DNA of 64,000 bases from Pycnopodia helianthoides (lineage: Eukaryota > Echinodermata > Asteroidea > Forcipulatida > Asteriidae): assembly GCA_032158295.1 (NCBI GenBank), contig CM063249.1:9687195-9751194 (forward strand), written 5' to 3'. The notes under the pieces were generated by a model. That model had not been told where the DNA came from. It ran no database searches and worked only from the letters and a program-made list of their open reading frames with translations. Below are positions 61,601 through 64,000 of this stretch, in pieces; positions within the stretch are counted from its first letter, which is position 1, and each line of letters begins with the position of its first letter. Position numbers and translations under genes: made by a program.

Positions 61601-63422
61601 TTCTAATCATGCACATTGTAAACATGGTTTTCACTATCCACTTAACCTTTTTTTGCGAATGTTTTTAGACTTTGATCACACCATACTTATCATTGTCAGA
61701 TGCTGTGATATAGCACTTACAGATGCTAGTTCAAATTTGTGGCCGACTTTACCGGAAAATTTAGATTCAATTTTAAAATTGCTAACTATACAAACTCGAG
61801 AAAGTTATCAGCTTTCATTTAAAGTATTGCTCATAAAAATCTTCCAGTGATAAGTGGTAGTTAATTAAAACTAAAAATGAATTGTTTTCAGGATCCTGAC
61901 ATTATCTTCTGTCCATCAGCCATGTACAAACAATGTTACATGTATGCATTGTCCGAAGCATATTATGCAAAAGTTTTTGTATGTTTTTCATTTTGAAATG
62001 GCATCCCCTGTCAGAATTTGTTGTGAAAGTATAATACTTGGTTTTTACCCTAACACCGATGTATGTAAGGCACTGTTTACTCAGTACTTTCCTGAGTTCT
62101 GTGAAAAAAGGTTCACAGGCATCATACTCGGTTGGGATTCAGACACATGACCTTTGCCATTCTAGAGCAGATGTCTTACCAACTAGACCACCGAGACGTA
62201 TCCATGTATCATATTCGCAGTGTTTGTCATTGTGACAAGGGAATGTGGTTGGCGAATATATTCAGGGTGACCAAAAGGAGCCATTTTGACGATTGCGTCA
62301 TTAAAAATGTGGGTGGTGGGGGGAGACCGCGAGGATATTTTTTCAGATCCTCTTCTGAGCATTACCATGTTACTTGAAGCGCTAGTTGACTTGTACTAAA
62401 AAAAAGACCAATTCAAACCAATCTTTGTGACAATGCAAGGACATCAAACACTGTTTTTGAGATCCAGTACTGTTTTGAGATCCAGTATTGCAATCTTACT
62501 TTTGTGTTTTTCTCAGAGTGTTTATAAGCATTCGAAGGGATAACTGATTTTGGTATGCAATCACCAGATGATAAACAGAGTACAAATAAACAGAAATATC
62601 AAGTCAAGTACTTTGACAGGATTTTGTTAATTTATTGCAGCACTCGCATGGATCTAATATGTACCATGGTGCTGAGGAAGACGTGGACAGTTCATCACAT
62701 AGCTCCAGATCTGATGAACATGTTGCTGCTAACCAGGCAGCGACGGCAACCACACACAAGCCACCAGCTGCAGCTAGCAGCGGGAAGACCGCTGAGCAAA
62801 GTGATGATAAAGAAGACACGTCAAAGGTAGTCTAAACAAATGTGTTTATTTCTGCTTGTCTGATTTACCTATTTTACGGAAAAGTTCATTCATTCAAAGG
62901 GCTTGAATTATTCTCAATTAAAACATTCTCAATGGGAACAATACTTATTGAAACATTTTGGGGAGAATTCCCAATTGGACAATTCTTTAAAAACTTGCAT
63001 TTTGACTCGCATGGATTAAGTGCCATACAAGCGCCCTACAAGCTCTCGAAAAATTTTAACAAGCGTGCGTGCAAAGCAATCTCTTTGGGGAGCCAATAAG
63101 CATTGTCTACCAGTACATCCCCTCAATGGGTTGGTGACGAGAGGTATCGATATGGCGCACTGTCAATGATAGTGAGGCTGGGTCTAAATATATATGTTTT
63201 CTTCTTTTGCAGAAGGTTGATCCAAGGGTGTCTAGAGACGACTACACATCAGAAAGTGAGCGATCAGAGTTGTCTGACATCGCTGAGGAGGCCGAGGAGG
63301 AACTGTCGGACTTCGCCGATGGTAGCTTACCAGGATTCAGTGATAACAGCGAATCTAAATCACTCAAGAGGAGCAGACGAAGGGAAGACGAGGAGAAGAA
63401 AAAGGTACAAGAAACACTCAAG
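7479..63422 (+). CDS. RIMBP2: RIM-binding protein (RIMBP2-like), internal 19 exons, 5' and 3' incomplete
   Basis: This is a presynaptic active-zone scaffold. In the known family, its SH3 domains bind proline-rich motifs of RIM and of CaV2 calcium channels. Joining 19 GT-AG exons gives 976 codons with no stop and matched phases at all 18 junctions. Domain order in window residues: coiled coils 1-150, linker 150-315, SH3-1 about 317-384 ([43 protein letters not shown]), acidic linker 385-544, FN3-1 545-634, FN3-2 635-728, FN3-3 729-825, acidic/Ser linker 826-976. The long SH3 loop with [10 protein letters not shown] and the three consecutive FN3 domains are typical of RIMBPs. The initiator exon is upstream and SH3-2/SH3-3 are downstream, neither being present here. 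Invertebrates usually have one RIMBP gene, so the symbol means family, not a vertebrate paralogue. Confidence 0.93.
8341..8640 (+). mobile_element. Truncated MITE, family D
   Basis: It begins AAGGCAGGGTATACTTTTGG and shares CACTTGGTGTATTCCAACG with 52977-53333. The right end is lost. Confidence 0.75.
8712..9125 (+). repeat. tRNA-derived SINE
   Basis: Head GTGTGCCGAGTGGTCAAGC, then GTGGGCTCGAGTCCTGGTC, body with CCTTGTAAACCATTACATGG and a terminal TTATTATTA. Confidence 0.85.
9673..10031 (-). mobile_element. TTAA-flanked MITE, family D, inverted
   Basis: Inverted full-length relative of 8341 and 52977: it ends GACAATTACCAAAAGTATAC then CCTGACTTTAA, and has TTAA at the left border as well. Confidence 0.8.
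12316..12610 (+). repeat. tRNA-derived SINE, head truncated
   Basis: Starts inside the tRNA-like head (TTTCTGATCAGCTGGGTGTG, GGTTCGAGTCCCAATC). The body resembles that of 61120-61455. Confidence 0.75.
13400..13690 (-). mobile_element. Truncated MITE, family C
   Basis: Reverse-oriented relative of 5898-6281 (ATTTCTCAGATTGT-type palindrome, GGAACTGTTCCAAAAACCAA). One terminus is missing. Confidence 0.7.
16026..16130 (+). CDS. RIMBP2: RIMBP exon 2 of window (coiled coil)
   Basis: The exon has 105 nt, phase 0 to 0, with a GCTCGCAG acceptor and GTTTGT donor. It encodes 35 residues including [20 protein letters not shown], a strongly helical coiled coil of the kind seen at this place in RIMBP proteins. 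A 23-bp minisatellite starts about 150 bp past the donor. Confidence 0.9.
16283..16927 (+). repeat. 23-bp minisatellite, ~28 units
   Basis: The consensus unit is about CAATACCCAAACACTCAAAT plus ACT, with variants (CTACAAATAC, CCAAAA). G is nearly absent on this strand. It lies 152 bp past a RIMBP donor. A long open frame through it is a consequence of the repeat. Confidence 0.95.
18262..18415 (+). repeat. Simple repeats (ATCA)n and AATAAA-like
   Basis: Runs of AATCAATCAATC followed by degenerate AAATAAAT/AAATAAAAT. Confidence 0.9.
18590..18938 (+). CDS. RIMBP2: RIMBP exon 3 of window (coiled coil plus linker)
   Basis: The exon has 349 nt, phase 0 to 1 (acceptor TGACAG, donor GTAAGG). The first half is coiled coil ([20 protein letters not shown], then [14 protein letters not shown]), a recognisable RIMBP block. 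The second half is a Gly/Ser/Pro linker followed by a short helix ([15 protein letters not shown]). Its GC content is clearly above that of the flanking introns, as expected for a coding exon. Confidence 0.93.
19196..19545 (+). repeat. tRNA-derived SINE, second subfamily
   Basis: Head TGTCGTGGCCGAGCGGTCAG, then GATGGCTGAACCATCGG; body with ATAAATGGGAACCTGAGAGG. Relatives at 56685-56985 (reverse) and 63563-63925. Confidence 0.8.
19846..20330 (+). repeat. ~450-bp dispersed repeat, copy 1
   Basis: Shares GCCATGGTATGCTGGAATCT and TTACCTCCCATTGAGC with 35695-36100. No coding capacity recognised. Confidence 0.75.
20490..20630 (+). CDS. RIMBP2: RIMBP exon 4 of window (linker, symmetric)
   Basis: The exon has 141 nt, phase 1 to 1, between ATACTCAG and GTAGCT. 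With the G left from the previous exon it reads [20 protein letters not shown] and ends [10 protein letters not shown], an acidic linker. No domain is recognised. Being symmetric, it could be skipped without frame loss. Support is the open frame, splice sites and exact phase fit on both sides. Transcript evidence would be needed to show that it is constitutive. Confidence 0.75.
22483..22789. repeat. Palindromic element with two inverted tRNA-like cores
   Basis: The right half carries GATAGCTCAGTTGGTAGAGC (A-box) and GGTCGTTGGTTCAAATCCCG (B-box). The left half carries the same in reverse (CGGGATTTGAACC, GCTCTACCAACTGAGCTATC). The outer ends GGGTTGAACAAAG and CTTTGTTCTACTCC are inverted. The anticodon loop departs from normal tRNA, so this is not called a tRNA gene. 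A shorter relative is at 60851-60968. Confidence 0.8.
23725..24440 (+). repeat. ~700-bp dispersed repeat, copy 1
   Basis: Shares CATAGAGCAACTGGTCCCCT, CCCAGAATGC, GCACGCGC-type and AGAGGTATCGTTAC blocks with the inverted copy at 28170-28800. Class unknown; no transposase frame seen. Confidence 0.75.
26286..26627 (-). mobile_element. TTAA-flanked MITE, family A, inverted copy
   Basis: Same element as 896-1235, inverted (GTACACTTTTGGTAACAGCT at the left, CTTACCAATAGTGTACAGGG at the right), flanked by TTAA. Inner GTTTGAGCTCAATTGG is shared. Confidence 0.85.
27370..27579. mobile_element. GGGCCC-type fold-back MITE
   Basis: Contains TTTAGCAGAAAATATTGCTT and ends GCAGCTCTATGAAATTGGGC. Same family as 46414-46604. 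Confidence 0.75.
27621..27858 (-). pseudogene. Possible coding fragment (LRR-like, Cys/acidic), unassigned
   Basis: An open minus-strand frame begins after a possible acceptor (ATTTGGCAG) and ends at TGA (27623-27621). It reads [20 protein letters not shown], then [12 protein letters not shown], then [27 protein letters not shown] looks like a leucine-rich-repeat strand. The family is not recognised. It could be a terminal exon of the nested minus-strand gene, a retrofragment, or chance. Confidence 0.3.
28170..28800 (-). repeat. ~700-bp dispersed repeat, inverted copy
   Basis: Reverse complement of 23725-24440 over several hundred bases (AGGGGACCAGTTGCTCTATG, TTACGATACCTCTCGTCTC). The open frames inside it are shadows of the repeat. 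Confidence 0.75.
29210..30198 (-). CDS. Nested antisense gene: Ig-like single-pass membrane protein, frame shift within, 5' incomplete
   Basis: This reads opposite to the RIMBP gene inside its 14-kb intron. The open frame starts at 30198, after a CAACCTAG acceptor. It encodes an Ig-like ectodomain ([36 protein letters not shown]) with N-glycosylation sequons and several Cys. The membrane part is in another frame: a Thr/Ser-rich stalk, a TM segment ([19 protein letters not shown]), then a tail with TPPRTPLSP and DPFYQTL (YxxL). It ends RG-stop at 29210, or splices at AGAG/GTTAGT. The first frame closes at 29557, while the second opens only after a TGA at 29768-29770. The crossing contains TTTAAAT (29758-29752), in register for a -1 slip. 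No plausible intron fits between the frames. The signal-peptide exon was not found. Alternatives are a sequencing indel or a decaying gene. Function unknown; the layout suggests a receptor. Confidence 0.6.
31195..31440 (-). CDS. Candidate minus-strand ORF, unassigned
   Basis: An 81-codon frame from ATG at 31440 to TAA reads [20 protein letters not shown], then [20 protein letters not shown]. An in-frame TAA lies just before the ATG. The overlapping plus-strand frame 31277-31477 also looks protein-like, so strand and reality are unsettled. No family recognised. Confidence 0.2.
   Translation of the reverse strand: MTGLATPSGENQLYFTETCLNVSNDKPFRDSQKISFSRKHGMAQPSSSKPLNEAIQNVSHVVALNWLNGRNLQIGLERIGE
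31464..31598 (+). other. Short acidic/basic ORF, 44 codons, unassigned
   Basis: ATG to TGA gives [20 protein letters not shown], then [20 protein letters not shown]. It is a small hydrophilic ORF in a locally GC-richer patch of the 14-kb intron. It could be a conserved noncoding block; there is no splice-site support. Confidence 0.15.
31773..32042. mobile_element. Fold-back element, ~130-bp arms
   Basis: The left end AGTAACTATAATTAGTAAAC is mirrored at the right end (GTTTACTAATTATAGTTACT). GAACAGTATACT and AGTATACTGTTC flank the centre. Confidence 0.85.
32665..32880 (-). repeat. tRNA-like dispersed repeat
   Basis: In reverse it reads GGTCTAATGGTAAGACATCT (A-box-like) and GAGTTTGAGTCCAACCC (B-box-like). 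Relatives at 62045-62210 and, degraded, 7125-7265. Confidence 0.7.
33096..33241 (-). CDS. Candidate minus-strand terminal exon, unassigned
   Basis: On the minus strand a long pyrimidine tract and GTAACAG precede an open frame of 47 codons ending in TAG. It reads [20 protein letters not shown], then [20 protein letters not shown]. Composition is protein-like and the acceptor is strong. No family recognised. It could belong to the nested antisense transcription unit. The same DNA has a weaker acceptor on the plus strand. Confidence 0.35.
33990..34206. repeat. Palindromic dispersed repeat (GTATCTCGC family)
   Basis: Has GTGTCAGGGCAAAACTGTTG at the left and AAAATCAAGATACAACG with TGCACTGACACGACA at the right. 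Relatives 47432-47646 and 38692-38913; a fragment near 60430. Confidence 0.7.
34468..34588. mobile_element. GGGCCC-type fold-back MITE, short
   Basis: Left GGTCAAATTTCATAGCTCTG mirrors right AGAGCCATGAAATTGGGCCC. Confidence 0.7.
34735..34850 (+). CDS. RIMBP2: RIMBP exon 5 of window (basic linker)
   Basis: The exon has 116 nt, phase 1 to 0, with acceptor ATCATAG and donor GTTGGT. It reads [20 protein letters not shown], then [18 protein letters not shown]. It is a hydrophilic linker between the coiled coils and SH3-1. It lies after the 14-kb intron that carries the nested antisense gene. Confidence 0.8.
34851..35244 (+). other. RIMBP intron, 394 bp
   Basis: A short AT-rich intron with A-runs; nothing else seen. 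Confidence 0.85.
35245..35381 (+). CDS. RIMBP2: RIMBP exon 6 of window (linker and start of SH3-1)
   Basis: The exon has 137 nt, phase 0 to 2, acceptor TTTAACAG and donor GTAATG. It encodes an acidic helix ([20 protein letters not shown]) followed by [10 protein letters not shown], whose end is the first beta strand of SH3-1. The last Arg codon is split with the next exon. Confidence 0.92.
35476..35502 (+). promoter_or_regulatory. Tandem AGGTCA half-sites spaced by 1 bp (DR1-like)
   Basis: Three perfect AGGTCA hexamers start at 35483, 35490 and 35497, each separated by one C; a fourth, CGGTCA, starts at 35476. The spacing matches DR1 elements bound by RXR/HNF4-type nuclear receptors. It could be merely a 7-bp microsatellite. 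Confidence 0.35.
35695..36100 (+). repeat. ~450-bp dispersed repeat, copy 2
   Basis: Same family as 19846-20330 (TGCCATGGTATGCTGGAATC, TACAATGATAAACAA). Confidence 0.75.
36585..36687 (+). CDS. RIMBP2: RIMBP exon 7 of window (SH3-1, first half)
   Basis: The exon has 103 nt, phase 2 to 0, acceptor CCCTGTAG and donor GTAGGA. It encodes [20 protein letters not shown], then [14 protein letters not shown]. This is the ALYDY-like strand, the long RT loop and the diverging turn of the first SH3 domain. The NPDAELPL insertion in the RT loop is characteristic of RIMBPs. Confidence 0.97.
37490..37652 (+). repeat. 81-bp tandem duplication with hairpin
   Basis: Two copies, each containing TACCAGAAGA and TCTTCTGGTA, a 10-bp inverted repeat. 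Confidence 0.85.
38008..38441. mobile_element. MITE, family E
   Basis: Inverted termini GTAGGGTCATAGATTGGT and ACCAATCTATGACCCTAC, with TTAA at the left. The right end of a sister copy lies at 58139-58211. Confidence 0.75.
38692..38913. repeat. Palindromic dispersed repeat (GTATCTCGC family)
   Basis: Inverted relative of 33990 (CGTATCTCTCGACACGTACT, GTGTACATCCGGGCTA). Confidence 0.7.
39943..40014 (+). repeat. 12-bp tandem array
   Basis: About six copies of CCCAAACAGTGC in a row, preceded by AAGCCCAAGGGAC repeats (39897-39942). Confidence 0.95.
41041..41272. mobile_element. TTAA-flanked fold-back element
   Basis: The arms contain GGCCGTCACATCA and TGATGTGACGGCC around a short loop, and GGAATTATGAACTC against GAGTTCATAATTCC. 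TTAA at both borders. Confidence 0.8.
41278..41530. mobile_element. GGGCCC-type fold-back MITE
   Basis: Starts GGGCCCAATTTCACGGTTG and ends near AGCAGAGCCATGAAATCTCC, with inner CGCTTAC/GTAAGC repeats. Confidence 0.65.
42745..42820 (+). CDS. RIMBP2: RIMBP exon 8 of window (SH3-1, second half)
   Basis: The exon has 76 nt, phase 0 to 1, acceptor TTATCAG and donor GTACGC. It encodes [20 protein letters not shown], then IERVA, closing the SH3 fold. The Pro and Asn/Phe residues of the conserved GLVPxNF motif are present. It is separated from the first half of the domain by a 6-kb intron. Confidence 0.97.
42821..44030 (+). other. RIMBP intron, 1.2 kb
   Basis: Most of it is a SINE preceded by four extra tandem copies of its tRNA-like head (42925-43805). 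Confidence 0.85.
42925..43805 (+). repeat. tRNA-derived SINE with four extra tandem heads
   Basis: Five copies of GGCGTGTCTTGGCCGAGCGG (or near) begin at 42926, 43041, 43156, 43271 and 43383. The first four are spaced 115 bp. Only the last has the B-box (GGGTTCGAGTCCCGGTC) and the full SINE body ending in a TTATTA-type tail. The head resembles a long-variable-arm (Leu/Ser type) tRNA. Confidence 0.9.
44031..44057 (+). CDS. RIMBP2: RIMBP microexon, 27 nt (GTRDLIDPR)
   Basis: The exon has 27 nt, phase 1 to 1, between GATTCTAG and GTAACC. With the preceding G it reads GTRDLIDPR, directly after SH3-1. Frame, open reading and both splice dinucleotides fit, and 27 nt is typical of neuronal microexons. 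It is too short for coding statistics, so the call is provisional. Confidence 0.6.
44058..46158 (+). other. RIMBP intron, 2.1 kb
   Basis: A fold-back-related fragment lies near 44879-45010. 44019-44405 is open on the minus strand for 128 codons without recognisable domains. Otherwise AT-rich, nothing seen. Confidence 0.7.
46159..46206 (+). CDS. RIMBP2: RIMBP exon 10 of window (small acidic linker exon)
   Basis: The exon has 48 nt, phase 1 to 1, acceptor TTTTCTGCAG and donor GTAAGA, both strong. It reads [16 protein letters not shown], an acidic linker between SH3-1 and FN3-1. It is symmetric and a candidate cassette exon. Confidence 0.75.
46296..46720. repeat. SINE-like dispersed repeat (interrupted)
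   Basis: Shares TTTTAGATGTGGGAGGAAAA and AGGTAGGGACTGAAAACC with 50625-50800, and the GGGTCCACA...GGTGAAA block with 23455-23700. In reverse it carries GTTTGAATCCC, a B-box-like motif, so it may be tRNA-derived. Confidence 0.7.
46414..46604. mobile_element. GGGCCC-type fold-back MITE nested in a SINE-like repeat
   Basis: Starts GGGTCCAATTTCATAAAGCT and ends CTATGAAATTGGGCCC. It interrupts the repeat at 46296-46720, whose uninterrupted relative is at 50625-50800. Confidence 0.85.
47432..47646. repeat. Palindromic dispersed repeat (GTATCTCGC family)
   Basis: GTGCAAAAATGTTGTATCTC at the left against GAGATACAACGCTTTTGC at the right. It ends 65 bp before the acceptor of exon 47711. Confidence 0.75.
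47711..47884 (+). CDS. RIMBP2: RIMBP exon 11 of window (linker, weak donor)
   Basis: The exon has 174 nt, phase 1 to 1, from acceptor GTGTTAG to a weak donor AAAG/GTTTCA. It reads [20 protein letters not shown] and ends SESNVAQNK, a low-complexity linker. If the donor is not used, the frame stays open to 47991 and adds a hydrophobic tail. Phase fits perfectly; the donor is the main doubt. Confidence 0.6.
47885..50289 (+). other. RIMBP intron, 2.4 kb
   Basis: It starts with a hydrophobic in-frame readthrough (to 47991) and holds a ~110-bp tandem duplication with CT-runs (48660-48885). The rest is AT-rich with no gene seen. Confidence 0.75.
48660..48885 (+). repeat. ~110-bp tandem duplication with CT run
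   Basis: Two copies of TATTTTTGGAGGATTGTTTT followed by GAGAGCTTTCAAAT and a CTCTCTCT tract. Confidence 0.85.
50290..50523 (+). CDS. RIMBP2: RIMBP exon 12 of window (acidic linker before FN3-1)
   Basis: The exon has 234 nt, phase 1 to 1, acceptor GTCCTCCAG and donor GTAGGA. It encodes an Asp/Glu-rich segment ([18 protein letters not shown], then [13 protein letters not shown]) ending [11 protein letters not shown]. Acidic linkers between SH3-1 and the FN3 cluster are usual in RIMBPs. Confidence 0.88.
50524..51136 (+). other. RIMBP intron, 0.6 kb
   Basis: It contains part of the SINE-like repeat also seen at 46296 and 23455 (here 50625-50800). Confidence 0.8.
51137..51406 (+). CDS. RIMBP2: RIMBP exon 13 of window (complete FN3-1)
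   Basis: The exon has 270 nt, phase 1 to 1, acceptor TGCTTACAG and donor GTGGGT. One exon encodes one FN3 domain: [52 protein letters not shown]. The Trp of strand B and the Tyr of strand C are in place. The start VPxPxKLTL is a hallmark of RIMBP FN3-1. Confidence 0.97.
51407..51955 (+). other. RIMBP intron, 0.55 kb
   Basis: A short fold-back-type fragment ending GCAGTTTGCTTAAATTGGGC lies near 51560; otherwise nothing recognised. Confidence 0.75.
51956..52117 (+). CDS. RIMBP2: RIMBP exon 14 of window (FN3-2, first half)
   Basis: The exon has 162 nt, phase 1 to 1, acceptor AATCCAG and donor GTAGGA. It reads [38 protein letters not shown]. The strand-B Trp and the WLPxNSN signature of RIMBP FN3-2 are seen. 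The domain continues in the exon at 54898. Confidence 0.95.
52704..52865. mobile_element. Near-perfect fold-back repeat, copy 1
   Basis: The 162 bp fold on themselves: GGGGTCGATTTCACAAAACT at the left equals the reverse complement of the right end. Inner repeats of TTAGGACTAGTCCTA are themselves palindromic. Copy 2 is at 55408-55568. Confidence 0.9.
52977..53333 (+). mobile_element. MITE, family D
   Basis: It shares GATTGTCAAAGACTAG and CATAGAATTGTGTGCTTTC with the copies at 8341 and 9673. TTAA is seen at the right border; the left border is degraded. Confidence 0.8.
53907..54052. mobile_element. Fold-back MITE
   Basis: Left GGCTCGATTTCACAAAGAGC mirrors right CTTTGTGAAATTGGCCCC. No coding capacity. 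Confidence 0.7.
54487..54869 (+). mobile_element. TTAA-flanked MITE, family F
   Basis: It begins AAAGGAACATTACAGAATTG and ends TATGTAATATTCCTTT between TTAA sites. It contains the inner palindrome CGCTCAGTGAGCG. An inverted copy lies at 59317-59710. The element stops 28 bp upstream of exon 54898. Confidence 0.85.
54898..55014 (+). CDS. RIMBP2: RIMBP exon 15 of window (FN3-2, second half)
   Basis: The exon has 117 nt, phase 1 to 1, acceptor CCACTGCAG and donor GTAAGG. It reads [19 protein letters not shown] and ends [10 protein letters not shown], i.e. strands F and G of FN3-2; EFxTLPAG/G is a family signature. A TTAA-flanked MITE ends only 28 bp upstream of this exon. Confidence 0.95.
55408..55568. 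mobile_element. Near-perfect fold-back repeat, copy 2
   Basis: Sister of 52704-52865 with the same ends and the same TTAGGACTAGTCCTA units, differing at a few central bases. Confidence 0.9.
56685..56985 (-). repeat. tRNA-derived SINE, second subfamily, reverse
   Basis: The reverse head ends CCACTCGGCCACGACATG, with GGATTCAAACCCATACTCC (B-box in reverse). Confidence 0.8.
57790..57966 (+). CDS. RIMBP2: RIMBP exon 16 of window (FN3-3, first half)
   Basis: The exon has 177 nt, phase 1 to 1, acceptor ATCACACAG and donor GTCAGT. It reads [48 protein letters not shown]. The GLSNGAxVTGYxVYA motif is strongly conserved in RIMBP FN3-3. Confidence 0.97.
57967..58681 (+). other. RIMBP intron, 0.7 kb, splits FN3-3
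   Basis: It contains the end of a TTAA-type MITE (58139-58211), directly followed by another degraded MITE (to about 58515), and a duplicated splice acceptor (58547-58627). Confidence 0.8.
58547..58708 (+). repeat. Tandem duplication of a splice acceptor
   Basis: Two copies, 84 bp apart, of ATATTCTTTTCCTTTCTGTG, a T-tract, TGCAG and CTGATCGTGTATC. The second is the acceptor of exon 58682. The first would add 84 nt with an in-frame TAG at 58630-58632. Confidence 0.9.
58682..58854 (+). CDS. RIMBP2: RIMBP exon 17 of window (FN3-3, second half)
   Basis: The exon has 173 nt, phase 1 to 0, acceptor TTCTGCAG and donor GTAGTT. It reads [40 protein letters not shown], with the VRTLSxxGxSxDS motif of RIMBPs. 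An 84-bp tandem duplication just upstream supplies a second acceptor whose use would bring in an in-frame stop. Confidence 0.95.
59317..59710 (-). mobile_element. TTAA-flanked MITE, family F, inverted copy
   Basis: Inverted copy of 54487-54869, with TTAA at both borders and shared CGCTCACTGAGCG and GGGTCACGAGAAAATAGTGA. Confidence 0.85.
60851..60968. repeat. Short palindromic tRNA-like element
   Basis: TTGACTAGAGCTGGATTTGA is mirrored by the right half (TTGAAATCCTAGCTCTAGTC). Same B-box ends as 22483-22789 with the central part deleted. Confidence 0.75.
61120..61455 (+). repeat. tRNA-derived SINE
   Basis: Head GTGTCGTGGTTAAGAGCACC, GATTGAGTCCCGGTCGTGGC; body with GAAGAGTAGGGGTTTTACCC. Confidence 0.8.
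62045..62210 (-). repeat. tRNA-like dispersed repeat
   Basis: In reverse: GGTCTAGTTGGTAAGACATC and GTGTCTGAATCCCAACC. Shares CATTCTAGAGCAGATGTCTT with 32665-32880. Confidence 0.7.
62641..62826 (+). CDS. RIMBP2: RIMBP exon 18 of window (Ser/Ala/His-rich linker)
   Basis: The exon has 186 nt, phase 0 to 0, acceptor TTATTGCAG and donor GTAGTC. It reads [20 protein letters not shown] and later a run of Ala/Thr/Pro, ending [10 protein letters not shown]. It is an unstructured linker after the FN3 cluster. Whether other exons lie between it and 58854 cannot be told, but the phases are compatible. Confidence 0.85.
62827..63212 (+). other. RIMBP intron, 386 bp
   Basis: A partial copy (62985-63190) of the ~700-bp repeat of 23725 and 28170 fills most of it. 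Confidence 0.8.
62985..63190 (+). repeat. ~700-bp dispersed repeat, partial copy
   Basis: Matches the right part of 23725-24440 (AAGCGTGCGTGCAAAGCAAT, GACGAGAGGTATCGATA). Confidence 0.7.
63213..63422 (+). CDS. RIMBP2: RIMBP exon 19 of window (acidic linker before SH3-2)
   Basis: The exon has 210 nt, phase 0 to 0, acceptor CTTTTGCAG and donor GTGAGT. It contains [20 protein letters not shown], a block resembling the SDIxEExEEEL segment of vertebrate RIMBP2. A basic stretch ([20 protein letters not shown]) follows. It is the last exon in the window; the gene continues. Confidence 0.93.
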
Positions 63423-64000
63423 GTGAGTGGATGAAATATCAGTGGAATGATGGCACCAACCAATAGGAGGCTATGTTATATTGAGTTTTTGAATATTAAC
63501 AAAATTAGCATATGCAGGCAAAGGACAAGAAAGTGTTTAGTGGGTATTAATATATTGAATGGTTGGCGTGTTATGGCCGAGGGGTTTAGTGCATCGGACT
63601 CAAGTTCTTGTGGCTGAGTCATCAGGGTGTAGGTTCGAATCCCTGTCATGACACTTGTGTTCTTGAACAAGACACCTAACTATAATTGCTTTTCTTCACC
63701 CAGGGGTATAAATGGGTACCTGTGAGGGCAGAGATGGTTCTTGTGATTGGTTTAGCTTGGTGCGCCACATATTTGGCAGAACAGGCAGTATACTCCCCAG
63801 GAAGCTGAGATGGTTTAAGGAATGCAATAAATGGCCCAGTGACAAGGGGTAATAATGTTGGAGCGCCATGAGCATCACTGAGTGACGGAGTTGAGCGATT
63901 TATAAGAAGCCACTATTGTTATAAAAAAATTATTATTTTGGATCAAGAAATACATTGCTATAAATTCTGATAAAGAGTTTTGTTTCTTATCTGTATCAAG
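63423..64000 (+). other. RIMBP intron (open at window end)
   Basis: A tRNA-derived SINE (63563-63925) fills most of it; no exon seen before the end. Confidence 0.8.
63563..63925 (+). repeat. tRNA-derived SINE, second subfamily
   Basis: Head GCGTGTTATGGCCGAGGGGT, GGTTCGAATCCCTGTCATG; body with ATAAATGGGTACCTGTGAGG. Confidence 0.85.

Larger units (their letters stand above)
58855..62640 (+). other. RIMBP intron, 3.8 kb
   Basis: It contains an inverted TTAA MITE (59317-59710), a palindromic tRNA-like element (60851-60968), a SINE (61120-61455) and a tRNA-like repeat (62045-62210). No exon recognised. Confidence 0.75.

Overview
The window is animal nuclear DNA: short exons with GT-AG introns in an AT-rich background dense with small repeats. 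Nearly all of it, on the plus strand, is the middle of one large gene for a RIM-binding protein (RIMBP2/TSPOAP1 family), the presynaptic scaffold that links RIM to voltage-gated calcium channels. I read 19 exons (7479 to 63422). Spliced in silico, every junction keeps phase and gives one uninterrupted frame of 976 codons. The order is N-terminal coiled coils, a linker, the first SH3 domain, an acidic/serine-rich linker, three fibronectin type III (FN3) domains, and an acidic hydrophilic segment. The start codon lies upstream of the window. The two C-terminal SH3 domains expected of the family lie downstream.

The repeat content (tRNA-derived SINEs, many TTAA-flanked or fold-back MITEs, a palindromic tRNA-like element) together with the protein suggests an invertebrate deuterostome, most likely an echinoderm and perhaps a sea star. 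This assignment is inference from general resemblance, not a database match.

Layout: 1-7478 is intron or upstream sequence rich in MITEs. 7479-18938 holds three coiled-coil exons, with a 23-bp minisatellite beside the second. 20490-20630 is a symmetric linker exon. The 14-kb intron 20631-34734 holds a palindromic tRNA-like element, an inverted pair of a ~700-bp repeat, and a nested minus-strand gene (29210-30198) for an Ig-like single-pass membrane protein. Its ectodomain and its membrane/tail parts lie in different frames, with a -1 slippery-type heptamer at the crossing point. Other protein-like minus-strand stretches (27621-27858, 31195-31440, 33096-33241) lie nearby. 34735-42820 encodes the linker and SH3-1. 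44031-50523 carries four symmetric phase-1 linker exons, including a 27-nt microexon. 51137-58854 encodes the FN3 domains. 62641-63422 encodes the acidic linker ahead of the missing SH3 domains.

All exon boundaries from the end of the SH3-1 exon to the start of the last FN3 exon are phase 1. Any of these exons could therefore be skipped without shifting frame, which fits a heavily spliced neuronal scaffold. No bacterial, phage or CRISPR features were seen.
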